From an uncultured Acidimicrobiales bacterium (GTDB lineage Bacteria > Actinomycetota > Acidimicrobiia > Acidimicrobiales > SZUA-35): a DNA stretch of 51,802 nucleotides. Both the position numbers and the translations under genes were made by a program. Positions 25,762 through 33,010 of the stretch are shown here, piece by piece. How positions within the stretch are numbered: the stretch's first letter is position 1; each line of letters begins with the position of its first letter. The DNA lies in assembly GCA_937997485.1 (NCBI GenBank), contig CALKTH010000007.1:1-51802 (forward strand), read 5' to 3'. The notes below the pieces were generated by a model, which worked only from the letters and a program-made list of their open reading frames with translations, was not told the origin of the DNA and did no database searches.

Positions 25762-26652
25762 TCAGGTTGGGGGGACGGCGCGGTGGAGGAAGTCGACGAC
25801 GGCGCCGGAGAAGATGTCGTTGCGATCGCCGGCCACCATGTGCGCAGCGCCGGTGACGTTGACGTACTCCGCATGCGGACACTGCTCGAGGAAGGACTGC
25901 GCCCCCTCTTCGGTGAGCACGTCTGAGAGCCCTCCTCGCACCAACATCACGGGGAGATCCAGATGGTCTGCGGCCTCCTGAAGGTGGGCACGGTGGTCTT
26001 CCATGCTCCACTTGCGATCACGCCGGGCCGGGTCCCAGTGCCAGTAGTACCGACCGTCTGAGCCGAGCCGCACGTTCTTGGCCAGGCCGTCCAGGTTGCG
26101 GGGACGCTTGCGATGGGGCTGATAGTTCGCGATAGCGGCAGCGACATCTTCGAGAGACTCGAAGCCCTCCGGACTCTGGTCCATGAACTCCTTGATCTTC
26201 TGCGTGCCTGCCACGTCGACCTTGGGTGCGATGTCCACCAGCACAAGGGCTGAGGCAGTGAGGTGCCCTTGACCGATCGCGAGCAGGCTCGTGCTGCCAC
26301 CCATCGAAGCCCCGACGAGAATCGGTGCCTCGGCTCGAACAGCGTTGGCGACCGACACCAGATCAGCCACGTTCATTGCTGGCTCATAGGCAGCGTCGGC
26401 AGACCAGTCGGAGTCGCCGTGTCCACGAGCGTCGATGGAGATGGCGTAGTAACCGGCATCGCCCAGGGTTTCACCTGCGCCCTTCCATGCGTGCCTGGTC
26501 TGCCCGCCACCGTGCTGGAGGATCACGACGCGGCCGTCCGGACTGCCCCAGGCGTCACCGCGAATCGTGACGCCATCGGCGCCCGGCCACTCGTACATTG
26601 GCTCGGGCGCTCCCGGCAATCGAGTCCGTTCGACCTGCTCGCCTGTTCTCAT
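25762..26652 (-). CDS. Alpha/beta hydrolase
   Basis: A 296-residue hydrolase with VVILQHGGGQTRHAWKG (oxyanion loop), SIDARGHGDSDWS, the nucleophile elbow VGASMGGSTSLLA, and a late histidine in VTGAAHMVAGD. The acid is probably in the VRGGLSDVLT strand turn. Members of this group include peroxidase-like and epoxide or ester hydrolases; the substrate is unknown. It converges with sdaA across the perfect palindrome. A PAKV-type lid region (IANYQPHRKRPRNLDGLAKNV) is typical of an actinobacterial subgroup. No signal peptide. Confidence 0.9.
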   Translation of the reverse strand: MRTGEQVERTRLPGAPEPMYEWPGADGVTIRGDAWGSPDGRVVILQHGGGQTRHAWKGAGETLGDAGYYAISIDARGHGDSDWSADAAYEPAMNVADLVSVANAVRAEAPILVGASMGGSTSLLAIGQGHLTASALVLVDIAPKVDVAGTQKIKEFMDQSPEGFESLEDVAAAIANYQPHRKRPRNLDGLAKNVRLGSDGRYYWHWDPARRDRKWSMEDHRAHLQEAADHLDLPVMLVRGGLSDVLTEEGAQSFLEQCPHAEYVNVTGAAHMVAGDRNDIFSGAVVDFLHRAVPPT

Positions 26653-26737
26653 CCGGCCACTCTTGCATTCGAGATGGCGTCGACACGAGTTGACACCTCG
26701 CCTACGTATGCCGGGCGACGGGTCGCGTTGCGAACGG

Positions 26738-27118
26738 CTAGGCGTATTGCGCGATGCCGTTGCCGAGCGACCAGTCCTCGGCCGCCACCTCGACGAGGTT
26801 CACGACGACGTCCTCCGGCCGAACACCAAGCTCGTCATGCAGGCGTCTGGCGATCGCCGCATACAGCGCCTTCTTCGCCTCGACGCTTCGGCCTGCGTTC
26901 AACGTGATCTGGATGAAGACGATGTTCTCCGACCGCTCGACGCCGGCGTAGTTCCCGCTGTTGTTGAAGTTGCCGGGTTCGAGCTCGGTAATCGTGGCGA
27001 AGCGATCGTCTTCCGGAATGGCAATGGCTTCACGCATGGCGAGGTAGACCTCTTCCATCAGCGTGCTGCGGAACTCTTGCGTGGTGCCCTTCTGGAGCGA
27101 AATTTGACTGAACGGCAC
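26738..27118 (-). CDS. Tautomerase family protein (4-OT-like, long type)
   Basis: A 126-residue tautomerase-fold protein. After loss of Met it begins with the proline expected as catalytic base (MPFSQISL). The second beta-alpha-beta part is NIVFIQITLNAGRSVEAKKALYAAIARRL, then LGVRPEDVVVNLVEVAAEDWSLGNG, the standard C-terminal strand. It would carry out keto-enol tautomerisation or a related lyase reaction. The gene stands alone; a TetR-like operator lies 32 bp upstream of its start. Confidence 0.88.
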   Translation of the reverse strand: MPFSQISLQKGTTQEFRSTLMEEVYLAMREAIAIPEDDRFATITELEPGNFNNSGNYAGVERSENIVFIQITLNAGRSVEAKKALYAAIARRLHDELGVRPEDVVVNLVEVAAEDWSLGNGIAQYA

Positions 27119-27149
27119 GGCGATCCTCTTTCGTCTTCTCAGCGATTGT

Positions 27150-27165
27150 ACCGACCGTTCGGTCC
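27150..27165. promoter_or_regulatory. TetR-type operator upstream of the tautomerase gene
   Basis: gaccg (27153-27157) and cggtc (27160-27164) form a dyad inside taccgaccgttcggtcc, a sequence very like actinobacterial TetR/AcrR operators. It sits just upstream of the start at 27118, overlapping the likely promoter. No TetR gene is adjacent, so the repressor would be encoded elsewhere. Confidence 0.45.
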
Positions 27166-27218
27166 ATTGTGAATCGACTGGCTAGCACTGGGGACGAGAC
27201 CCCCGCTTCAGCACAACG

Positions 27219-28073
27219 TCAGCTGCGGACAGCAACCGTGAAGAGGTCATCAGCAACCACAAGCTCGCCCTCGAAACCACCACTGCGCACCTCGTCCACA
27301 AACAACTGACGCTCAGCCTCGGTGACCGGAGACGGAATGAGGTGTGTGAGCACCAAGGTCGGCACATTCAACGCAGCGGCTTGAGCTCCGATCAACCGCG
27401 TGTCGGCGTGATAGTCGGTGATGTACCGCCGCCGAGGGGGCAGGTCGTCGAAGTGAGAGAACCGCATTGCCTCGTAGACCAGGACGTCCACACCTTCGGC
27501 AAGCTCCGCGACCTCATCACACACGCGCGTGTCCCCAGTAATCGCAACTGAGCCGTCTGGCGTGTCAATCCGATAGCCGACCGAGTTCGGACACGGCTCG
27601 TGACGAACCTGACCGGCGGAGACAATGACATCGCCTCGCCGCCACACCTCCGTTGGTTGGTGCGGAATCTCGAATGGCAAGAAGTCGAAGGCAGGGCGGG
27701 TGTCGCGCCCGGCATGACTGGCCCGTACGGCGATGTCGTCCTCCCATTCGTCGAGCAACCTCGACACAAACGACGCCGCTGGCCCGCTGGGCGCCACGAT
27801 CGGCAACGGTGAGACTGAGTCGGTGCGATCCATGATCCAGTGCGTCAGTACGACGTCGGCGAGTCCTACGACGTGATCGCTGTGGTGGTGGGTGATGAAC
27901 ACGGCCGTCAGGTCCGGAACCCAGACATCGGCTCCGGCGAGACGCTGGACGGTTGAACGCCCCGCATCGAACTGCAGCGTGAGGTCATCATGACGAACGA
28001 GCACACCGGGGCCTGCTCGCTCTGGATCAGGAATCGGACAACCCGTGCCCGTGATCGTGACGGACGTCGCCAT
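27219..28073 (-). CDS. Metallo-beta-lactamase fold hydrolase (RNase Z/AtsA-like)
   Basis: A 284-residue MBL-fold hydrolase. The zinc signature is FITHHHSDHVVGLADVV at about residues 59-75. Further ligands are His in VRHEPCPNSVGYRID, Asp in VAITGDTRVCDEV and His in LVLTHLIPS, which is the tRNase Z/arylsulfatase arrangement rather than the glyoxalase II one. SVTITGTGCPIPDPERAGPG at the N-terminus is typical of AtsA-like proteins. It lacks the exosite of true RNase Z, so a small-molecule ester or cyclic phosphate is likely. AAGG before the ATG serves as ribosome site. Confidence 0.9.
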   Translation of the reverse strand: MATSVTITGTGCPIPDPERAGPGVLVRHDDLTLQFDAGRSTVQRLAGADVWVPDLTAVFITHHHSDHVVGLADVVLTHWIMDRTDSVSPLPIVAPSGPAASFVSRLLDEWEDDIAVRASHAGRDTRPAFDFLPFEIPHQPTEVWRRGDVIVSAGQVRHEPCPNSVGYRIDTPDGSVAITGDTRVCDEVAELAEGVDVLVYEAMRFSHFDDLPPRRRYITDYHADTRLIGAQAAALNVPTLVLTHLIPSPVTEAERQLFVDEVRSGGFEGELVVADDLFTVAVRS

Positions 28074-28146
28074 GGCTCACCTTGCTTCCCCGTCGTCGGG
28101 CGCCAATCTTGCCACGCCAAAGCCATGGGCATGCGAGGATCGCGGC

Positions 28147-28296
28147 ATGGCCTTCGTTCCGTTGCAGACGCGGCGACTGACGTTGCGGGCGTTGAACTCG
28201 ATCGACGTCCACGCCGTGTTCGCCATTCTCGGGCACCAGCCAACGACCGCAGCCGTGTCGTTCGGACTCTCAAGTGTCAGCGAGGTCGAGCAGTAG
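28147..28296 (+). pseudogene. Truncated GNAT acetyltransferase remnant
   Basis: The 49 codons read AFVPLQTRRLTLRALNSIDV and then FAILGHQPTTAAVSFGLSS, which is the start of a RimJ/RimL-like GNAT acetyltransferase. The frame stops at 28296, before the acetyl-CoA-binding strand and the rest of the usual 170-180 residues. Other frames nearby do not continue it. It is probably a decayed gene; the 526-bp stretch 28074-28599 holds no intact gene. Confidence 0.55.
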
Positions 28297-28361
28297 TAGC
28301 CGCACTCCCGTTCGTCCGTTACTCGAGGGCGGCTGACAGCCCGAGGTGCATCGGCGAGGTG

Positions 28362-28460
28362 ATGTCGTTCTTCGAGTCGCTAGCCCGCGACGGCCTGCCG
28401 GTTGCGGCGATCGATTGGGACAACAGTGGGCCCGTCGATGCCATGTGGGAGCTGCCGTAG
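28362..28460 (+). pseudogene. Possible remnant of an APH-type phosphotransferase C-terminus
   Basis: A 32-codon piece contains LARDGLPVAAIDWDNSGPVD and then MWELP. It resembles the metal-binding IDWDxAGPGDPxxELA segment of aminoglycoside-phosphotransferase-fold kinases. Nothing upstream in this frame looks like the rest of the kinase. Together with the GNAT fragment it marks a decayed patch; the reading is tentative. Confidence 0.3.
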
Positions 28461-28563
28461 GTGTCCGAGCCTTCGAGCACCCGCAGATCTGATCCCGCAG
28501 CACGCACCGAGGCCGGCTCGCTCGCCACGCCTCTGCCCCCTCTTCGCTCTCACTTGCAGCTGA

Positions 28564-28590
28564 CTTTACTTTGTAAAGCTTGCATGCAAG
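28564..28590. promoter_or_regulatory. Two adjacent palindromes upstream of the membrane protein-TetR operon
   Basis: ctttac-ttt-gtaaag (28564-28578) is followed at once by cttgcatgcaag (28579-28590), both perfect. They end 9 nt before the ATG at 28600, where a repressor would block transcription or initiation. The TetR protein encoded by the second gene is the likely binder. Confidence 0.65.
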
Positions 28591-28599
28591 GATGACCAC

Positions 28600-28989
28600 A
28601 TGGACCTCAATCGATCACTCCAACTCAATGCCGTGTTCTCGTTCGCCACCGGCCTCGCACTCGCCGCTTTTCCTGCACTGATCGGTGATGCGCTCGGCGT
28701 CTCCGTCGACGGGTGGCTTCGCCTCCTCGGTCTCGCCCTGCTCGGCCACGCCGTGTTCCTGCTGTGGGCTGCCCAACGGCCGAAGGTCAAGACGTGGGCC
28801 ACGCTCAACGTCATCGCCGTTGCGCCGTACCCGCTGCTCATGATCGGCCTGGTCGCCACCGGCCTCGTCGAACGAGGAACCGGACAAGCGCTGATCTTGG
28901 CCGACGGTGCGATCGTTGGCGCCATCGCCTTCGCCCAGTGGACCGGACTTCGCTCAGAAGGCAGCGAGGCCCATACGCTCGCTGTGTGA
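28600..28989 (+). CDS. Small four-helix integral membrane protein
   Basis: A 129-residue protein with four predicted membrane helices: about residues 8-28 (NAVFSFATGLALAAFPALIG), 38-56 (GWLRLLGLALLGHAVFLLW), 66-88 (WATLNVIAVAPYPLLMIGLVA) and 95-112 (GQALILADGAIVGAIAFA). No known motif was recognised. It lies first in an operon with a TetR regulator (GTGA overlap). An AAGGA ribosome site is present before ATG 28600. By position it may be the exporter or stress membrane protein controlled by that regulator, which is inference. Confidence 0.82.
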   Translation: MDLNRSLQLNAVFSFATGLALAAFPALIGDALGVSVDGWLRLLGLALLGHAVFLLWAAQRPKVKTWATLNVIAVAPYPLLMIGLVATGLVERGTGQALILADGAIVGAIAFAQWTGLRSEGSEAHTLAV

Positions 28990-29567
28990 CCGAAACGGCT
29001 GAACGGCTTCTCGACGCCGTCGACAGTGTGATCACCGAACACGGTCCCTCCGGCGTCACCCTGCGTCGGGTTGGCGAGAAGGCGGGCCTCTCACACACGG
29101 CGGCGGCCCACTACTACCGGGACAAGCCTGGCCTGTTCACCGCCTACATCACGCGAGCATGGAACCTCGTCGCCGACGGAGTGGAAACAGCGGCCGCACT
29201 TCCTGACGATCGGGAGGGTCTCCTCGCGGCCGCCACGTCATATGCCGACTTCGCTCTCACCCACCCCGCTGCGTTCAGTGTGATGAGCCGGCTGGAGCTG
29301 GTGAACGTCGAGACGCCGGAACTCTGGGCGGCACGGGAACGTGGCTTTCTCACGCTGGCGATGATGATTGACCGGGCGAGATCCAACGGCTGGGCGACCG
29401 AGCACGAGACGCTCGATCTGATCGCTCTCACGTGGGGCATGGTGCACGGCATCGTCGATCTGTGGACCGGCGGGCCGCTCGCCGCTCCCTACGACGGTCA
29501 CGACCTCACACCCACGCTGCACCGTCTGCTCGATGATCTCTTGAACCGGCTCGACACCCCGTCGTGA
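28986..29567 (+). CDS. TetR family transcriptional regulator
   Basis: A 193-residue TetR regulator. The helix-turn-helix covers about residues 3-50 (TETAERLLDAVDSVITEHGP, then GVTLRRVGEKAGLSHTAAAHYYRDKPGLF). The ligand domain ends in the C-terminal helices of the TetR_C group (LIALTWGMVHGIVDLWTGG). The start is GTG 28986, coupled to the membrane protein gene. The double palindrome in front of the operon is its probable operator, giving autoregulation. It is convergent with the SARP fusion gene, only 20 bp away. Confidence 0.9.
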   Translation: MTETAERLLDAVDSVITEHGPSGVTLRRVGEKAGLSHTAAAHYYRDKPGLFTAYITRAWNLVADGVETAAALPDDREGLLAAATSYADFALTHPAAFSVMSRLELVNVETPELWAARERGFLTLAMMIDRARSNGWATEHETLDLIALTWGMVHGIVDLWTGGPLAAPYDGHDLTPTLHRLLDDLLNRLDTPS

Positions 29568-29587
29568 ACCGCCGTTTCGATCGCGGA

Positions 29588-31321
29588 TCAACCCGCTGAG
29601 AATCCACCTGGCCCGTCGTCGAGGAAGTCGCTGACTTCTTCGAGGAACATGTTCCATGCCGGCTCGTCCTCGAGGAGCAGGTGATTCCGGCTGGGCAAGA
29701 GGCAAAGCCGACTGTCGGGGATGAGGCTCGCCAGCTCCATCGAGCTCGTCACAGGAACTCGCAACTCATCACGAGAGTGAACCACGAGGGTCGGGCATTG
29801 AACGAGCGGGGCAACGTCGGTGACGTCGATGCTGCCGAAGACTTCCATGAAGCGGGCTGCGTTCTCCGGCGAGGTCGTCCGGCGTTGCAGCTCGTTGAAC
29901 TCGTCCCACAACTGTCGCGAGCCGTCGGGCAGAAAGTGCGAGGTGAACACCTGCCGGAACGCTGGATCATCCGTGCCCCAGCCCACTCGAGCGAGTTCCA
30001 CGTGCACGGCCGCTTCGGCTTCCGCTTCCGGTGTCGTCGCTCGGGCCAGACGCCCTCGCGGGTAGCCCCCGACGAGTACGAGCTGACTCACGCGTTCGGG
30101 GTGACGCGCTGCGAACGCCACAGCAACGGCCGCCCCCTGGGAGATCCCCAGAAGCGGGAACCGTTCGAGCTCGAGCTCGTCGACGATGGCTTCGAGGTCA
30201 GCGATCCAGTCGTCGAAGCAGAAGTCATCAACATTCCAATCGGACAAGCCGCAGCCCCGCTCGTCGTATCGAACGAGACGATGACGATTCGACAGACCCC
30301 GAAGCCAGTGCCGCCACACCGGGTTGTCCCAGTCGTAGTCCAGGTGGGTCATCCAGTTGGCTGCGCGCACGAGTGTGGGGCCGACACCGGAGGTTGCGTA
30401 GGCGAGACGGACGCCGCCCTCCGCCCGACAGAAGCGGATGTGCTGGGAGATCGAATCGGCAGTCGTCACTGGGGCCGAGGAGGTCAACACCGAGGCGATG
30501 GACTCGCCACGATCCGGGCCGCCTGATGCATCCGATGCGTCCGAACTCACGGATGTGTGCAGCGACGCCGTCGCACCAGGAACATCCAACCGCTGTTGGA
30601 GAATCTCAACTTCGAGTCGTTGCAGGTCCGCCGAGGGGTCAAGACCCATCTGTTCGACCAGCTCATCGCGCAAGGCTCGGTAGCGGTCGAGCGCATCCGA
30701 TTGCCGACCGCTGGCGTACAGCGAGGTCATCAAGTGAGCGACCGGCCGCTCCCAGGTGGGGTTCGCGGCAACGTGCGGTTCGGCAAGAGCAATCACCTCG
30801 TCATGACGACCGAGCTCGCTGAGCGCTCCCAGGCGCAACTCGATGGCCTCGGAGCGGAGCAGCTCCACCCGAGACCGTTCGGACGACACTGCAGGGTGAT
30901 CGAGCTCCTGGAACGGCATGCCGCGCCAGAGATCCAGTGCAGCGGCGGCATCGTCGGCTACCACAACGAGATCACCGTTCTCGCTGGCCGCGATCCGTGC
31001 CCCTTCAATCAGACGCTCGAAGCGAACGAGGTCGAGACCATCGCCATCGATTGCGAGGCGATAACCACCGACTTCAGTCGTGAGCGACACGCTCTCGTCG
31101 AGCAGCCGACGAAGCCGGGAAACGTTGGTCTGCACGGCTGCCGCAGGGTCCGCGGGTTGATCGTCGCCCCACAACCACTCGCTGATCTGATCGGTCAGGA
31201 CAACTTCACCGTGACGAAGGCCGAGGGCCACGAGCACCTGACGTTGCCGCCGCGACGCAAGCGGGACGGGCGCGCCAAGTTGGTTGAGAAGCTGGGCCGG
31301 ACCCAACAGCGACAACTGCAT
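29588..31321 (-). CDS. SARP-type regulator fused to an alpha/beta hydrolase
   Basis: A 577-residue fusion. Residues 1-92 form an OmpR-like winged helix (LSLLGPAQLLNQLGAPVPLA, TNVSRLRRLLD, GGYRLAI). Residues about 95-245 form a bacterial transcriptional activation (BTAD) helical domain (LVRFERLIEGARIAA, LDRYRALRDELVEQMGLDPS). After a 45-residue serine/alanine-rich linker comes a complete alpha/beta hydrolase (about 290-570) with nucleophile S394 in LLGISQGAAVAV, an acid in VVHSRDELRVP and His in SRNHLLLED. SARPs activate operons from direct heptamer repeats spaced 11 bp, and such arrays occur in the promoter upstream of this transcript. The hydrolase may sense or destroy a signal molecule. ATG 31321 was preferred; GTG 31348 would add nine residues. 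It follows the methyltransferase-like gene by 48 bp. Confidence 0.9.
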   Translation of the reverse strand: MQLSLLGPAQLLNQLGAPVPLASRRQRQVLVALGLRHGEVVLTDQISEWLWGDDQPADPAAAVQTNVSRLRRLLDESVSLTTEVGGYRLAIDGDGLDLVRFERLIEGARIAASENGDLVVVADDAAAALDLWRGMPFQELDHPAVSSERSRVELLRSEAIELRLGALSELGRHDEVIALAEPHVAANPTWERPVAHLMTSLYASGRQSDALDRYRALRDELVEQMGLDPSADLQRLEVEILQQRLDVPGATASLHTSVSSDASDASGGPDRGESIASVLTSSAPVTTADSISQHIRFCRAEGGVRLAYATSGVGPTLVRAANWMTHLDYDWDNPVWRHWLRGLSNRHRLVRYDERGCGLSDWNVDDFCFDDWIADLEAIVDELELERFPLLGISQGAAVAVAFAARHPERVSQLVLVGGYPRGRLARATTPEAEAEAAVHVELARVGWGTDDPAFRQVFTSHFLPDGSRQLWDEFNELQRRTTSPENAARFMEVFGSIDVTDVAPLVQCPTLVVHSRDELRVPVTSSMELASLIPDSRLCLLPSRNHLLLEDEPAWNMFLEEVSDFLDDGPGGFSAG

Positions 31322-31369
31322 GCCCAAGTATCGCTCGATTGTTCTCACGACGCCTGGTCGGTGCGCGTG

Positions 31370-32284
31370 TCAGATCAGACGAGACGCAATCGCTTGCACA
31401 TGTCGCTCATCGGTTCCGTCGCCGCCACCGAGGAGCATCAGTTGTGGGTTGCGGTCTCGGAGTGCCACGAGGTTGCGGCCGAACGTCGCCACGTCGACCA
31501 GCGAGCTCTGCTTCTTCGATGGATCGCCGCACCGCACACCTCGAATGCGAGCTGCCAACGGGTCGCCCCCCTTTTGCAGGACTGCGTCGAGTGCCTGGGC
31601 CTCGACCCCCTCGAGAGCGAACGCGAGGACGCTACCTCCCGTCGCCTGATCCACTTCGTTGACAACGTCCGCCAGTTCCTCGCCGGTAGGGAGACTCCCA
31701 TCGGCATTGACTTGCAGGGAGATGACACAGCGAGCGGCGTTCGCTTCCGCCGCGTCGGCCAGACCAACCGCTTCAGCAATCGTTGAGAGATGACGGCCGG
31801 CGACGATCCCCGCTCCCGCTTCGGAGAGCTGGCGAACCTGACGAGCGTGGTAGGCCGCGGCAGCGGAAGCCGTCATTACCGCGCCCTCCCCCGGAGGAAA
31901 ACGGGGCCCGACAGTTCCCCCGACCACGATTGGCGTCGATGCGGTCTCAAACCGGGCCCGGATGCCGAGAAGCAAACCAACGGCGCGGACGTTGAACCAG
32001 TCGAGCGCGGCAGCGTCGTCGCCCAACAGCCCTCCCCACTCAGCGGATGCCCGAAGCGTGGGTGCTTCAAGCAACACACCCGTCTTGGCCTCGAGTCCGA
32101 GTTGCACGTGGGAGACGAAGTGCTGCTCCAACGCTTCACGTCCGTCGTCGTTCGCGAGCAGGCGATAGAGCGGCGCCGGCGTTGCCGCCAGTGCGTTCCG
32201 GACGCGTGGTGATGTGAGCGGATCGGGTGCCGCCAACAGGATCAGATCTGCAGGAAAGGGAAGGGCCCGCGCCTTCGAGGTCAT
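31370..32284 (-). CDS. Homocysteine S-methyltransferase-family protein lacking the zinc cysteine pair
   Basis: A 304-residue barrel of the homocysteine S-methyltransferase (Pfam S-methyl_trans) family. LLEAPTLRASAEWG and the VVGGTVGPRF strand match family positions. In active enzymes zinc is held by one Cys (C252 here, in GVRCGDPSK) and a CC pair in the C-terminal GGCCGT motif. Here that motif reads GGGDGT (286-291), so two of three ligands are gone. It is therefore probably not a canonical methyltransferase: a pseudoenzyme, a regulator or a different chemistry. It is first in the transcript that ends with the SARP fusion, and its start falls on the predicted transcription start downstream of an 11-bp repeat array. 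Confidence 0.8.
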   Translation of the reverse strand: MTSKARALPFPADLILLAAPDPLTSPRVRNALAATPAPLYRLLANDDGREALEQHFVSHVQLGLEAKTGVLLEAPTLRASAEWGGLLGDDAAALDWFNVRAVGLLLGIRARFETASTPIVVGGTVGPRFPPGEGAVMTASAAAAYHARQVRQLSEAGAGIVAGRHLSTIAEAVGLADAAEANAARCVISLQVNADGSLPTGEELADVVNEVDQATGGSVLAFALEGVEAQALDAVLQKGGDPLAARIRGVRCGDPSKKQSSLVDVATFGRNLVALRDRNPQLMLLGGGDGTDERHVQAIASRLI

Positions 32285-32306
32285 CCGTGCATCGTCGAGG
32301 AGTGAC

Positions 32307-32335
32307 CTGTCACGCGGCTGTCACGGCGCTGTCTG
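32307..32335 (-). promoter_or_regulatory. Array of three 7-mers at 11-bp spacing, facing the methyltransferase-like/SARP operon
   Basis: On the minus strand, in order toward the gene: CAGACAG (32329-32335), GTGACAG (32318-32324), GTGACAG (32307-32313), each separated by exactly 4 bp. A -10-like GACGAT (32291-32296) follows after 10 bp, and its expected start point is the A of the ATG at 32284. The layout is that of SARP activator sites. Confidence 0.7.
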
Positions 32336-32388
32336 GTGACGCCCGCGAGCCCGCAACCTTTGCCAGCTCTCAGCGACGTTCGATCACG

Positions 32389-32417
32389 GTGACAGCGGGC
32401 CGACAGCGCGCCGACAG
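32389..32417 (+). promoter_or_regulatory. Mirror array of three 7-mers at 11-bp spacing, facing the ECF sigma gene
   Basis: GTGACAG (32389-32395), CCGACAG (32400-32406) and CCGACAG (32411-32417) with 4-bp spacers point toward the sigma factor gene. GACGCT (32428-32433) follows after 10 bp, as GACGAT does on the other side. The last repeat is 23 nt from this start codon and 22 nt from the start codon of the divergent gene. Confidence 0.7.
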
Positions 32418-32440
32418 GAGCACCGAGGACGCTGACATCC

Positions 32441-33010
32441 ATGAACCCCGCCACCACAGGCGGCAGCCGCACACCGGTACGCCCTCGATCAGAGCCGGTC
32501 GATCTGCGCGCTCGGTTCGCGGCGGGAGAGCATGAAGCGATCCGTGAGGTCATGGCCGAGTTCGGCGGGCCAGTCACCACGGTTGCCCGATCAATCGTCG
32601 GCCGACCGGAGCTCGTCTCCGATGTGGTGCAACAGACATTCATCAAGGCGTGGCGAGCGTCGGCCACCTTCGACCCCAAGCGAGAGCTCGCGCCATGGCT
32701 CTACGCCATCGCCCGCCGAACGGCCATCGATGTCCTTCGCCGGGAGCAACGGCCCACAAACTCAGCGACCGAACCCGAAGTCGAGCTCAGCGTTCCCGCG
32801 CCCTCGTTCGAAACGACCTGGGAGCGATACGAAGTTCGGCGAGCCCTGGACCACCTCGCTCCTGATGAACGCGATGTTGTTCGGCTGTCGCACTTCGTCG
32901 GACTCCCCCACAGCGCGATCGCCGCACAACTCGACCTACCCCTTGGAACAGTCAAATCGCGCTCGAATCGGGCCTTGAAGAAGCTTGCGTTGGCTCTCGG
33001 CCACCTCTAG
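32441..33010 (+). CDS. ECF-type RNA polymerase sigma factor (sigma-70 family)
   Basis: A 189-residue ECF sigma factor. Region 2 (about residues 25-95) includes VARSIVGRPELVSDVVQQTFIKAWRASATFD and PWLYAIARRTAIDVLRRE. Region 4 (about 125-185) has RALDHLAPDERDVVRLSHFV and HSAIAAQLDLPLGTVKSRSNRALKKLA. No anti-sigma factor gene is next to it: the following gene is a convergent NUDIX hydrolase, overlapping by 4 bp. The gene shares its promoter region with the methyltransferase-like/SARP operon, so activity is probably set by transcription through the repeat arrays. An N-terminal tail of 20 residues is disordered. Confidence 0.93.
   Translation: MNPATTGGSRTPVRPRSEPVDLRARFAAGEHEAIREVMAEFGGPVTTVARSIVGRPELVSDVVQQTFIKAWRASATFDPKRELAPWLYAIARRTAIDVLRREQRPTNSATEPEVELSVPAPSFETTWERYEVRRALDHLAPDERDVVRLSHFVGLPHSAIAAQLDLPLGTVKSRSNRALKKLALALGHL

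Noticed and set aside
30557..31786. 409-codon plus-strand frame across the SARP gene
   Set aside because: No domain signal; it runs opposite the well-defined winged helix and BTAD sequence.
32307..32417. Simple inverted repeat or terminator
   Set aside because: The units are short, regularly spaced in threes and placed upstream of both genes, which fits activator sites better than a hairpin.
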